From Usnea hakonensis (Eukaryota > Ascomycota > Lecanoromycetes > Lecanorales > Parmeliaceae), in NCBI GenBank assembly GCA_013423325.1, contig BLJB01000028.1:124001-188000 (forward strand): 64,000 nucleotides of DNA, read 5' to 3'. The notes beneath the pieces are model-generated. The model did not search any database. It saw nothing but the letters and a program-made list of their open reading frames with translations, and was not told where the DNA came from. The translations under genes were made by a program, and so were the position numbers. Of this stretch, positions 32,477 to 43,372 are shown piece after piece (the stretch's first letter is position 1; every line of letters begins with the position of its first letter).

Positions 32477-34321
32477 TCTGGTTTGATATGAGTGCTTCTC
32501 ACGTAAGAAATTTCAAGATCACATTGTAGGAGAGCCTTTCTTGCATTGTACACTATGAGGCTGCAGCTAGTCTACTAACCGTATCCAGGAGGTGGGGAGG
32601 TGGGAAGGCTAATCTTTTCTCGGTGGCCCGATTGGTCCTTCTGAGATCTTCTGGTCGTATCATTTACAAACATCAATATCAATCTTGGGACGCATTCTCG
32701 CTTCAGTGGGAATACCTCTTGCAATCGATTCACCGTGATTGCGACGAATGAGGATGGAATCACGTTCTGACTTCTAGTCGCTCCCAACTTCTACAACATA
32801 ACGAAAAGCGCCTCAACCCATCGGGAAAGAGAGCCGCGAGCTCCAACAACCCTATGGTTCAACGGGATCGACTCATGTTTTATCACCAAACTTTGATTTT
32901 CACACTCTCCCATTGCCTTAGCCAAATGATGATTGTCAAACCTCTGGAAGATTTTTGGCCAGGATACTGTATCTTCGGAGAACGCGAGATGGTACAATAC
33001 ATGTTTCTCTGATCATATTAGAGAATAGGAGATGTTCGGAATTGATACACTGACATTCCATAAAAGACATGATCTCATTTCCTTATGTCACACTCACAGT
33101 ACAAGAATCCGATGGACTGAGACTGTGGGGAAGCTTGGGAAGTCCGTGATCGTTGGGCCAATTCTTTAACTGGACTCGAGACAGTCCCCCATTTCAATTC
33201 TCTGGGCTGAGCTTGCTATGTCCAATTAGTCCGCTGAAACATCGCTTCTAATCAACTTTGGATTTCAGTGAGGATAACAAAATCTTACATCCAGTAGATC
33301 TTCCCTCTCATTATATAAAAATGAATGAGTACTGCGCTAGCTTCCACGTATTAGCACAATTTACGGGCTCGGTATAGTTGGAAAAATCTTCATATAACGC
33401 TGATTCATGAAGACCTAGAGGTAATACATAAGTTGCTAAGACTTATTGATGGTTCAAATTAATTTCTTTATAGTTGAAAGAACATTGAAGAAATTAAAGA
33501 GCTTAGTATAGGAATTCTAGATTAAACTTATTGTCAGGGCGACTAACCACTGTACCAAAGGCCCGAAAAAATGGGTCATGGGGTGAGGGTGCCGCACTTC
33601 ATGGAAGGCGCACCCTATTATGGGCCATAATGCACCCTAAGGGCTGACACTTATTTATTAAGATATTACTGATCTTTAAGATTCTATTTATAGAAGAATA
33701 TCCCCATTTATATTTAGATATATAATTGTAAATAAACTCTAGTATAATTCGTTAAGATTTTCGAACTCTACTTTTCTCTCTATATTATTTCTTAATATTT
33801 TAATTTACGTATTGCGAATTATCTGTTAGAGTACGAACTATATCTATTAAAGTCTCTTAAACACTATCTAGTATTAAGTATTTCAAATACTAGACTATAA
33901 TAATACTAGGGCCTATCGTACCCTTAACTCTTAATAGTTAAAGCGAACTTCTACTTAACTACATCTACTTGTTATCTTAGTACCGGTTCTAATACTATCT
34001 TGCGAATTATAAGTATATAATTTAGAAGAATCTCTATATAATTAAATTACTATTAGTAATAGATATAGTATACTATAAATAAATAATATTAATAATATTA
34101 AACTAGTAGAGTATAGAGTATATTATCGTAAAAAAGCTAATTATATTAGATAAAGTAAATTTTAAAGATAGTACTTAACGCTATCTTATTCTATCGCTTA
34201 CTCTAAAACTCTTATTTCTTTTTCCTTTTATACTTTAAATTACTTAATACTCTATTATAGTATCAAAATTGGGGAAATTGCCCATTTTAGTTGCCTTGAC
34301 GCATTGCAATTGCGGCAATGA
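32477..34321. other. Gene-free region with a strongly AT-rich core
   Basis: 32477-33400 is ordinary intergenic DNA without a gene. From about 33400 to 34262 the sequence is extremely AT-rich, full of TA steps and poor in CG, as expected of an old repeat destroyed by repeat-induced point mutation. A GC-richer island at about 33535-33655 interrupts it. The block ends abruptly about 60 bases before the first coding exon of the AT-hook gene. Confidence 0.7.
33536..33655. repeat. GC-richer island with inverted repeats and a tRNA-like head
   Basis: AGGGTGC at 33586-33592 is inverted relative to GCACCCT at 33610-33616. The palindrome ATTATGGGCCATAAT (33617-33631) is flanked on both sides by GCACCCT. 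On the minus strand about 33570-33540 reads GGCCTTTGGTACAGTGGTTA, which fits a pol III A box of tRNA type; a degenerate B-box-like AGAATTCC follows. No complete tRNA cloverleaf could be drawn. It may be a SINE or MITE relic. Confidence 0.35.
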
Positions 34322-36828
34322 GGGAAGCCTTCAGTAAGTCGTAGAGCACTCGGAGATTGCGAAGATATTTACAGCTTCAAAGGTCCCCTTTGGAAAGCCA
34401 TCCAAGGCTCTGCAATCATTGACCTCAGCGACTCTCGTGTGAAGACAAATAAATTGGGCCGAGCGCGATCACCCCGCTGGCGGCCGAGTGACCGATCATA
34501 TTCATCTTTGACTACCTCACTAGAGCCTCACGGACTGAGATTATCGAGCGTAAGCTCAACGCGACAAGGGAAATTTAATGCATACAGATCCACTGACTGA
34601 GTCTCTGATAGGTCTCCATACCGACTAAGCCGAGATACATTCCAAACCAAAGGCCCCCTCCCCAAGTTCGCAGCACTGTCCCAAAAGGTGCAGCTGGACA
34701 AAAGGACACATCTCGCAAAGTTGTCAAATCCCGATTTCTTCTAGTAGATGGAAGTATCTCCTTCGTCGTCGGAACCCAGATCAATGGCGTCATTGCTCCT
34801 GACGCCGAAGAGGTTCCTATTGCTAAGATACTTGACCACGTTTCTCCGGCAGAGCTAGAGCGATTCGAGAACCAAGATTTCTTTGACGAAGATGAGAGAG
34901 AAAGACTCTTGCCCCCTAAAAAGCCCCGCGGGAGACCGCGGGCAGATGACCTGCCATCTTTCAATGTGGTTCCTATTGGCCAGGCAACTTCAAGGGAGCA
35001 CGCACTCCTGTCTGACGGCTCCATAACAGTAAAAAAGAGAGGCGGCCGTCCCAAAGGATCACGAAATAAGAGAACCATCATGCTGAACTCGGCAGGGCCA
35101 GTTGGACGTCCCAGAGGCTCACATCAGAGCGGTCCCTACGAAAGGAAAACAGCCAATGTCATTTCAATCAAACCTCCAACTCTATCTAAATCATCGACAT
35201 CTATGAAGAAACCTCGTGGCCGGCCACCGCGCCAGAGCAGTATTTCCGTCGTGGTTCCGCCTTTCAATGGGCCTCAACCTCAAGAGTTCGAGAGTACCCC
35301 CGGCACAGAGACGGAATTTGACGAGATTTTGGCCGATCCCAAACCGCAGTATTCAATGGTCATTGCAAGCGGTCTTGGCCAGTCAGATACCGAAGAATCG
35401 ACGTCAAGAGCTCAATCTGTTGAAGCACCGTCATCGAAGAAAAGGCGTTTCGTCACGAGTAATGGTCCCATTGATCTCGAATCTGATAATGACCGCGGCG
35501 AGAGATCACCACATCTATTTAAGAAGACGAAGTTTCTTCCGGAGTCTGACACTGACGGCGACGAGAGATCACTCCATCCATCTCAGAAGACGAAGTTTCT
35601 TCCGGAGACGTCTCCAGATCCTATCGCCGATGACAGTGCCGCTCTAATCCGACAATTCCAAGCCAGAGTCTATGGCCCCGATCATTCCGCAAAGCCTAGC
35701 ACCGTCCCTCATCGACAGTCTAAACCCAGCTCGACTCTCAATGGCAGTACAGGCTTGCCTGCACAGCGCCAAGCTCATGCCCGCTCATCCAGCCCTGGTT
35801 CATCATCGTCCGACTCCTTGATGGGGCCCACTAAACGTCCTTTCAAATCAGTCCCCCCACAGCATGCCCGGAATACAGATAAACCACCACCCACAGATGC
35901 AATACCGCAACATTCTTACTCAAGCGATACATCGGACAAAGTTCTCGCATCAAATTTCACCAATAGCAAGACAGTCTCCCCCTTTCACCACCAAGGATCA
36001 GGGAAAGCTACGCCTGGCAAGTCAAACTCACTCTCCAAGGTCATCCATAGAAGAGCCAGCTTTACTCCTCACTTTCCACCGGGCATGAAGTTGAGCACCA
36101 CCTTTCCGTCATACAGTTCATCAGAGAGCAGATCACATCCTCCAGTCTCATCAGTAAGCACACAGCATCCGTCCCAACAAGCCAATACCGCATTTTCCCA
36201 ATCATTCAGATCCAAGCCCGCCCCTCCAAAAGATAGGATAACCTCCCCGCCCCCACCGAGGAAGGAACCATCTCCGTTGCCCTACAGCGCCGCCCCACCA
36301 CGGCGTCCTTCCCAGCCATCATCACCAACAAGCAAAAGCAATTTCGCAGCTCTCCGACCAGTCCCTCCGAAGAGAAACAAACCCTCTCCCCCCCCCCAAA
36401 CCGCTCCTCCTACCAAATCTTCCCAGTCATCATCGAAAATTAGCAAAATTGGCTTCGCCAATCTTCCCCCCGCAAAACATATCACCGACTACTTCGCCCC
36501 CAAACCCCCATCGCCAGCCCCCAATACCAGTGCATCCACCAAAAAACCCGCCATACACTCCCCATCCCTACAACTCCTCGGCGCAGCGAAAGAAGAAGAA
36601 GGAGAGGAGGAGGAAGAGGAAGAAGAAAACAGCTCAGAAAGCGAAGACCACCTCGCCCGTCGACCACCCTCCAGCCCTGAAGCCTCCTCTAGCTCCACAG
36701 ACAGCGAAAACGACAACAAGAGCACCAGTCTCGGAGAAATCATCTTCGTACGACAACAGGCCCACACTTTACCTGTCAATGCCAATGACCCTGCATCGAC
36801 CGAGCATGATCGATCGAGTGGACATTGA
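34322..36828 (+). CDS. AT-hook protein, start unresolved at the edge of the AT-rich block
   Basis: Exons 34322-34549 and 34612-36828 join in phase 0 through a 62-nt intron (GTAAGC donor, CTGAC branch, GATAG acceptor), which removes stops lying between them. Exon 1 reads through DCEDIYSFKGPLWKAIQGS; exon 2 continues with VSIPTKPRYIPNQRP. Four AT-hook cores follow: PRGRPR, GGRPKGSRNK, VGRPRGS and PRGRPP (about 34918-35230), which bind the minor groove of AT-rich DNA. The rest is Ser/Pro-rich with an acidic run near the end. No in-frame ATG exists in exon 1, and a TGA lies at 34319, so the start must be in another exon or has been lost. After the stop at 36828, another frame up to 37039 also looks coding (acidic, Ser-rich), so the 3' end may involve an unseen intron. 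Confidence 0.6.
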
Positions 36829-37405
36829 TAGCACCGTGAGTGATAGCGGAGACGATGGAACGTACGACACGGCTCGTGAATCGCACACTGCTGGGATGGG
36901 AGAAACGCGAGGTAGTGGAGGAGGGTTGGATCAGGGGTTCGAAAGTTGGGAGGAAGATCAAGGTGGAAGAGAAGAAGAAACCACGGACAGCAGTTCGGAC
37001 AGTGTGACCTCAGAGGTGATGGTTGTGAGGACGCGTTAAGGATTTGAGGGGCAAAGGAATTCTGACTTGAGCGACGAGCGTTTGATCTGGATGAGCTTGA
37101 CAAATATTACGTCTTAGTCACGATATGGGGATCTGGGAAAGAGAGCGCCTGAGCAAGAGAGCGCCTGAGCGTGACAGCGGGACGTGATCTTGATTAAGAT
37201 CGTTTCTCTTGACGCTCAGCTCGCGGTATATATTGCTATAGCTAGATAAGGTGTGTGGCCATATTTACTTTATATCTCTATCAATTACTAGTTCGCTTGC
37301 AACATGCCCCTCGTCCTTTCATGAATGTTGCAAATTTTTCCACGTCCTGGCTTGCTGGATGGAGGCAATCCACGCCATCACCCACTACCCTGCGCAAACA
37401 AAGGT
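36829..37405. other. Convergent intergenic region with a 16-bp tandem duplication
   Basis: The first 210 bases may still be coding (see AT-hook gene). Bases 37141-37172 are two copies of GAGAGCGCCTGAGC plus two variable bases. A GATCTTGATTAAGATC near-palindrome follows at about 37188. No other gene seen. Confidence 0.5.
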
Positions 37406-39061
37406 CTAGTACTCCGGGAACCCAGGATCAACTGACTCCCTCCACGCCCTCAGCCCACCAGAAATATCGCCCTTGAGGTCGTATCTGTCCTCAGCTTGAA
37501 AGCGTGTCAGACCCATGAATTTCTTTGCCGCCAGCTGCGAGTCGTTGCCGAATCTGCAAATGAGGTACAAAGGTATGCCGTTGACTATATGCGGGTTGTC
37601 ATTGGTGGCATCGTCCAATCTGTCAAGACTCGCTTCTGGATCTCGACTGATCTGTGAGTACGGGAGGTTTATGCTTCCTTTGAGATGGCAGATGTCGAAT
37701 TGGACTTTTTCTCTCACGTCTACGAGGATGTGTGGAGTTTCGCTTGTTTCCCTGAGGTGAAGAAACTCGTTGGCAGAGACTCTGCTTATGTTCGCAGATG
37801 CTTCCGGAGAGCTCGATGCACAGATTTCAGCATAGGCAGATAGCGTAGACTTCAATGATTCTTCAGTGATAGTTGCTGTGTCTGAGCAGCTAATACACCC
37901 CTTTCTTTTTCCTCGCAATTTGATGCTTCTGAATGGAGGATTGCTGTAAGCGGAGTAGAGAAGTAATGTTGGGGGAACAGGATCATCTGATGCTCCCGCC
38001 GAATTTCGGTATTCGTCCTCTTCGGATAATGGCGAAAGAATCTTGAGAGCCTCCATAGCCATGAGAACACCCATGACTCCAACAACAGGACCCAGTATGC
38101 CGCCTTCGCCGCACGACAGCACAGCTTCCGCTGGGGGAGGCTTTGGAAACACACAACGGTAGCAGAACCCGCCGGGATTGTCGGGGCCCTTTGGAGGATT
38201 GTTGAGAACCATGAGCTGTCCCTCCGTACGGAGAGCAGACGCCGTGACCACAGGCTTTCCTGCTACCACTGCGGCATCTGATATAAGGTAACGCGTAGTC
38301 GGACGGTCCGTACAGTCAAGGATGAGGTCGTAGTTTCTCATGACCTCAACGGCAGTCTCATGATCCAAGTTGGAAGGGTGGGCAATGTAATGGATCTCCG
38401 AGTTTCGGCTGATTTGATTAGCATGTGCAAATGCTAAACGTCTCTAGTGACTCACGCGATCAAGTTTCCCACGGCGCTGTCCACCTTGCTTATGCAAAGC
38501 CCCTTCTCAGTATGTAGTAGTTGACGATGAAGATTGGACAACTCGACTGTATCACCATCCACAAGGCCAATCTTGCCCACTCCGGCACCAGCGAGGTATG
38601 TGGCAGCTGGACATCCTAGGCCTCCAACACCGACGATCAGGACCGAGGCGTTCTTTAGTCGTAGCTGTCCTGTTCCCGGTGTGTGTGAGAAGGAGCTGCA
38701 CACTATAGTGGAGGGAGCTGGGCCCACCTCCTAGACCGATCTCAGGCATTATTAGCTGTCTACCATACCTCTTGTGTTCTCCTGCGCTCAACTCCCAGCT
38801 TCGGCCGCATTTCTCTTCGTGGGACAAGTCCAATTGGTCGACGAAATTCTCAAAAGTCTTCCCGTTGTAGTTTCCAAGATGAGGTGGTGAATATGAGTTC
38901 GCATGGGTCTGTGAGTGTCCGTCCGAGTCAACTGGCAAAGGTGCGGTCTTCTTGTAGTAGTTCTCTACTCGAGAGAGTTCTGTTTTCAGATCTGCCAGAA
39001 TGCTTTCGAGGGAGGCAATTTGGGCTCGAAGTCCAGGGACCAAATCTTCTGATGGTTCCAT
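37406..39061 (-). CDS. UBA4: Adenylyltransferase and sulfurtransferase UBA4 (MOCS3-type)
   Basis: E1-like enzyme that adenylates and thiocarboxylates Urm1 (and MOCS2A where molybdopterin is made), feeding tRNA wobble-uridine thiolation. Three minus-strand exons, 39061-38728, 38669-38456 and 38408-37406, give 516 residues. The ThiF domain shows RYGRQLIMPEIGLGGQLRL across the first junction, the nucleotide motif VGVGGLGCPAATYLAGAGVG, and two CxxC zinc pairs, CYRC and CISC. The C-terminal rhodanese domain shows ILVDVREKVQFDICHLKGS and the active-site loop LICRFGNDSQ with the catalytic Cys. The first intron uses a weak GTGGGC donor but the reading frame closes exactly. A molybdoenzyme (sulfite oxidase) also lies in this window. 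Divergent from SLX9 with 230 bp between the ATGs. Confidence 0.93.
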
Positions 39062-39291
39062 CTTGTCATTCGCCCTCTCTGCTGAAAAGGAGGAGGCGTA
39101 GGGAGCAAATCAAGGATCAAGTAGGTCGACGAGGAAGCAATGAGTATAGAGACAGGGTGACACAAGAAATCAGGACTGATTTTTAGGGCAAGATTCTAGG
39201 GCACCGCTACGAGTACGAGTAAAGCAGCGTCTGGGGCCCATTTCTCATACCTTACCCATGACATTACAATACCTTAACAGATACCACGACG
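39062..39291. promoter_or_regulatory. Shared divergent promoter of UBA4 and SLX9
   Basis: Only 230 bp separate the two start codons, so one nucleosome-free region probably serves both genes. No canonical TATA box was seen. Both genes act in translation (tRNA thiolation and ribosome assembly), so coordinate expression is plausible but inferred. Confidence 0.5.
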
Positions 39292-39943
39292 ATGGTACGC
39301 CAGCAGCTCTACTTTCTCCCACCCCCAACGCTAATACATCCAGGCACCCCGACCCCCCACCAAACCTTCCCTCAAAACTCCCACGCCCACTCACCCCTCC
39401 ACCTCCCACTACAAACACCCCAAAGCCCCCCTCAAGCGCTCCAAACGCCACTCCAAACACGCCCTCCTCCTCTCTCGCATTCAAAACACCGCTCCCCAAA
39501 AACACCCTTCATCCCGAATAACCAAACGAAGACGTCCTCACAAGAAGCTCATTACAACTCTCGATTCACTCGCTGACGCCCTACCCAACGCTACTGATGA
39601 TGGTGTAGCGTGGGAAGGTTTCGGTGGCGCAGAGGGAGATGGCAGGGACAGGGTACAGAAGATGAAGCATAAGGGTTTGAGGAGTAGGCCTGGTGCTGGG
39701 AAGAAGAAGGAAGCGCTGGTGGCGATGGAACGGCAACGGTTTGCGAGGAATCTGGCGGAGATGTGTGCGGGGTCGTCACCTGCTTCTCAGGATGCGGTGG
39801 CGGGCGGGGAGAGGGGAGGAGTGGTTGGAGGAGGGGTGGAGGCGGAGCGTGGGAGTGCGGATCGATGGGCCGCGATTCGAGGGTTTATACGTCAGACTAT
39901 GGAACGGAGGCCGGAAGGGAAGGATATGGTGGGGCAGAAGTGA
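39292..39943 (+). CDS. SLX9: Ribosome biogenesis protein SLX9
   Basis: Small basic nucleolar protein needed for 40S subunit maturation (pre-rRNA processing and export). Exon 1 is just the ATG at 39292-39294; a 49-nt intron (GTACGC donor, GCTAAT branch, CCAG acceptor) ends at 39343, and exon 2 runs 39344-39943, giving 200 residues beginning MAPRPPTKPSLK, the usual SLX9 start. Family motifs: LLSRIQNTAPQ, SRITKRRRPHKKLITTLDSL with ADALP after it, KMKHKGLRSRPGAGKKKEAL, MERQRFARNLAEM, and RWAAIRGFIRQTMER at the C-terminus. Without the splice, all upstream frames end in stops or lack a start, so the 3-nt exon is well supported. Divergent from UBA4. Confidence 0.87.
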
Positions 39944-40498
39944 AGGAATGACAGACGGAGAGACAGATGGGCAGTGTTTAGACCGCTACCTTTACTGCTG
40001 CTGCTGCTGCTACTAGTCTGCGAAGATTGTTCACTACGAGACACTCATGTCATCACAAGAATGTGGTCATGGACAAAAAGTTCAAGAGTGCTTTGGACCA
40101 GACGTCCTCCCTTCCAATTTTGGTCAAAATGCGCAAGGTAGGCAAAACAGTGGGAGCAAGAAAGTGCCAAAGCGTATTGATGATACCAAGCATTGTCCGA
40201 GACTTCATTGTCCCACCAAGGAGATGATGAGGTAGCGATGGCCTCAGATCAAGAAGTCAAATTGTCACAGCGGGAAAAGTATTGAGACAATAAGTTCGAG
40301 ACTACCAAAGCATCATAATGGCGGAAAAGAACATCATCAATAGTGCAACAAGCCAGTGGGACCTCTCTAGCACGCAGCTGCTCAATTTTAAATGATATAT
40401 ACACGCAGATAGTACAACCCTTCTCTCTTATGCTAAGAAGCCAACTCCTCCAGATGTGAAACCTAGTACCCGGCAGACGAACGATCCTGAGAAGTTCA
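39944..40498. other. Convergent intergenic region, no gene seen
   Basis: 3' flanks of SLX9 and CYT1. A CTG-type triplet run (TGCTGCTGCTGCTGCTAC) lies at about 39996-40013. Short ORFs show nothing recognisable. Confidence 0.6.
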
Positions 40499-41722
40499 CT
40501 AGCGGGGAGGATTGTAGACGAGTTTCCTTGTCTTGACCGGAGCCCATTTGTATCTAGGGACAGTATGGTTAGCAACCACAATTCGTTGAGAGCCAATGCC
40601 TATTACGAACCTCTTCACCCATATGCTCAGCGCTAACAATGCGCTGGTTATAACAACGGTGGCTATACCCATCTTTTTCCTCTGGTCCATCTCTGGCTCC
40701 GCAGACCAATTTAGAAACTCCACCACATCCTTTGCCATTTGGGAAGTTGTAGCGGCCGTACCATCTTCGTATTCGACAAGACCATCATAAAGCACGCGAG
40801 CCATTGCAATGCCTGGCAAACCTGATCAGCTCTTCCTCTATGACCCGGGACTGCACATGGCTCACCAGTGCCAGGAAAGTAGGGGTTGAAGTTCAATCCA
40901 GGAGCCACCGTCGCCCCTGGAGGCGGTTCTTCGGGGTATCCGGTCAATAGGGAGAAAATATAATTGCAGCCTCCGTGCCTAGCTTTCACCATCAAGCTGA
41001 GATCAGGTGGCAGAGCTCCGTTGTTTGCCGCACGGGCTGCCTCGTCATTCTTATATGGCGCAGGAATATAGTCTGACAATTTTCCCGGTCTCTTCTCGAT
41101 CTCACCTTCATCGTTGGGCTCGGTGTCGTATTCATTCTCTTCGGCCATGGCTTTCATTTCGTCCACAGTATGGGAAGAGCCGACAAGTGATCGCCAAGGG
41201 ATACGGTTGAGGGAGTGACAAGACGAGCAGACCTCGCGGTAGACTTGGAAGCCGCGTCGCAGACTGTTATTGATTAGCGAGATTTGTGGTGTTTGGGGGA
41301 GAAAGGAGGTACGTTTGGTGGTCGAAGGTCTTTGTAAACTTCTCATGTTCCCACGGATATTTGGTAGGGTGGAGTCTGTGACTATGTTCAGCAAGTCATG
41401 TTGAGATCTCCTGTGCAGCGTTTGTACCCTTCTTCTGCCGGTGTCATTGCGTATAGTGTAGACCCGTAGAGGTGGTAGTACCAAGCCATTGACCCGATCG
41501 CCACAGCGGTGGTAGCTGTCCCAGCAAGCGTCAGACGGAAGGGCGAGGCGACAGCTTCTGATGCAGCATCTCTAGACGAGGAGGCGATAGAGCGCTGAAG
41601 ACAAATTAATATATCAGAGGTTGCCAATGGATTGAGGGGTGGAGTACGGTCGCTGTTCGGCCCACAGAGCTGCGGACGTTGCCAGCGGCACGCGCAGAGC
41701 GCAAGACTGATCGTGCTAGCAT
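40499..41722 (-). CDS. CYT1: Cytochrome c1, complex III
   Basis: Haem-binding subunit of the mitochondrial bc1 complex, passing electrons from the Rieske protein to cytochrome c. Six minus-strand exons: 41722-41648, 41594-41428, 41375-41313, 41263-40866, 40812-40611 and 40553-40499, total 319 residues. The start is a basic presequence (MLARSVLRSARAAGNVRSS), then a hydrophobic sorting segment (LAGTATTAVAIGSMAWYYHL). The haem motif is CSSCH in REVCSSCHSLNRIPWRSLVG; the axial Met is in GTGIAMARVLYDG. A C-terminal anchor, MGIATVVITSALLALSIWVK, precedes RYKWAPVKTRKLVYNPP. The 57-nt last intron is a multiple of three with no stop, so its retention would add 19 residues. A CCAAT box lies upstream. 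Divergent from the DAHP synthase gene. Confidence 0.95.
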
Positions 41723-41868
41723 GTTATTGATGCCGTCTGAACGGGCTCAAGACAAAGAAAATGACAAGAGAATAGGCCTGTTCGCCGCGATGAAGTGGAA
41801 ATTGAAGGCTTCAAAGCAAAGGACTACAAGACAAGGTATTTCTATGGCTTTGATTTCTGTTACATTTG

Positions 41869-41873
41869 ATTGG
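41869..41873 (-). promoter_or_regulatory. CCAAT box upstream of CYT1
   Basis: CCAAT on the minus strand in context CAGCCAATCA, about 150 bp upstream of the CYT1 start. Fungal respiratory genes, including yeast CYT1, are controlled by the HAP2/3/5 CCAAT-binding complex. It could also serve the divergent DAHP synthase gene. Function inferred from motif and position. Confidence 0.45.
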
Positions 41874-41909
41874 CTGAGAGACGACATTCCGCTGACTAAG
41901 TATTTTTCT

Positions 41910-41941
41910 CGGCCCGAAAAAATAACGGCCCGATAAAATAC
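41910..41941 (+). repeat. Two 16-bp tandem copies in the CYT1/DAHP synthase promoter
   Basis: CGGCCCGAAAAAATAA is followed directly by CGGCCCGATAAAATAC. They lie between the CCAAT box and the DAHP synthase start, a plausible place for a repeated regulatory site. The core GGCCCGAAAAAAT also occurs at 33560 in the AT-rich region. Confidence 0.5.
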
Positions 41942-42018
41942 CTGAGGTAGGAATATATGAGGTCTTAACGATCCCTCCTCCTTCCCTGCCATTCTCACAC
42001 CTTTCACCCAGATACAAA

Positions 42019-43372
42019 ATGTCTATGAGCAATTCTGTGAGTGTTTCTGCTGTCGGAACCTCTGACCAATGGCTCTTTACTGATGTTTGAGCAAGTTTCA
42101 CGTCGAAAACCCTCAACTGGGGAACAAAGACAGCGTCGAAGACTGGAGAAGTGTGACACTCAGGCCTCTACACACATACACAAAGCTTATGGACAATAGT
42201 AAGGGGCATAAATCCTCTGACACCGCCAGACCTCCTCCAACATGAAATAGCACAGGTATGAATCTCATCGCCAAATGACCCTCAATCACTTACCATGATC
42301 AGACTCCTAAATCCAAAGAAACTGTTCTGACATGTCGCAATCAAGTCGTATCTATTGTTCAAGGCACCGACCCAAAACGTCGCCTTCTAGTTATAATTGG
42401 CCCTTGCTCTATACACGATCCAGCTGCCGCCCTCGACTATGCCGACCGTCTCATGGTTCTCAAGGAGAAATATGCCGATGACTTGCTCATAGTCATGCGC
42501 TCTTATCTTGAGAAACCCCGGACCACGGTTGGCTGGAAAGGGTTGATCAATGATCCAGACATCAACAACAGCTTTCAGATCAATAAGGGGTTGAGGGTAT
42601 CGAGGCAACTGTTCCTGGATCTGACGGAGAAAGGCATGCCATTGGCTAGTGAGATGCTAGATACGATATCGCCCCAATTTTTGGCAGACATGTTGAGCGT
42701 TGGAGCTATTGGGGCAAGAACGACAGAATCCCAATTACACCGAGAATTGGCGTCTGGATTGTCTTACCCGGTTGGATTCAAGAACGGCACGGATGGATCG
42801 CTGGATGTTGCCATCGATGCTATCGGAGCTGTCATGCACCCTCACCATTTTCTCTCCGTCACAAAACCTGGTTTAGTCGCTATTGTTGGGACTATGGGCA
42901 ATGAGGATTGTTTTGTCATCTTAAGAGGCGGAAAAAGTGGGACGAACTACGACAAAAAGAGTATACGAGAAGCGAAAGAGGCGCTACAGAAGAAAGGGTT
43001 GCGACAAAGATTGATGGTCGACTGTAGTCATGGCAACTCATTGAAAGACCACCGAAATCAACCAAAGGTAGCCAATGATCTGGCGGGACAGATAGAGCGA
43101 GGAGAGGAGGCTATAATGGGTGTCATGATTGAGAGTCACATCAATGAAGGTAGGCTCGCATCCTTCAAAGCGGGGGTCTTGGTGCTGACAGCGCGATAGG
43201 GGCACAGAAGGTTCCCAAGGAAGGCAAGGAAGGCCTCAAATATGGAGTATCCATAACAGATGCTTGCATAGGTTGGGACACCACAGAAGAAGTGCTCGAG
43301 GTGCTTGCAAAGTCCGTCAGAAAACGAAGGGACAGACTAGGCATGAACGGTCACCAAGAGGACGCGCCTTGA
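42019..43372 (+). CDS. ARO4: 3-deoxy-D-arabino-heptulosonate-7-phosphate (DAHP) synthase, class I
   Basis: First step of the shikimate pathway: phosphoenolpyruvate plus erythrose-4-phosphate. Five exons: 42019-42036, 42096-42150, 42200-42255, 42303-43149 and 43200-43372, total 382 residues, the usual length. Motifs: GINPLTPPDLLQHEIAQ (regulatory N-terminal extension), GPCSIHDPAAALDYADRL, MRSYLEKPRTTVGWKGLI, SGLSYPVGFKNGTDGS, VDCSHGNSLKDHRNQ, and SHINEG interrupted by the last intron then AQKVPKEGKEGLKYG. Metal and substrate residues of the class (the Cys, His, Glu and Asp in these blocks) are present. ARO3 (Phe-sensitive) versus ARO4 (Tyr-sensitive) cannot be decided without alignment; the symbol is tentative. 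Intact; divergent from CYT1 with about 296 bp between ATGs. Confidence 0.94.

Noticed and set aside
33500..33580. tRNA gene on the minus strand in the AT-rich block
   Set aside because: Only the D-arm/A-box region looks tRNA-like; no complete cloverleaf or proper acceptor stem could be formed.
34598..34600. TGA suggesting the AT-hook gene is a pseudogene
   Set aside because: It lies inside the inferred 62-nt intron 34550-34611; joining the exons gives an open frame.
38552..38669. Frameshift in UBA4
   Set aside because: The apparent shift is a 58-nt intron; the ThiF motif is continuous after removal.
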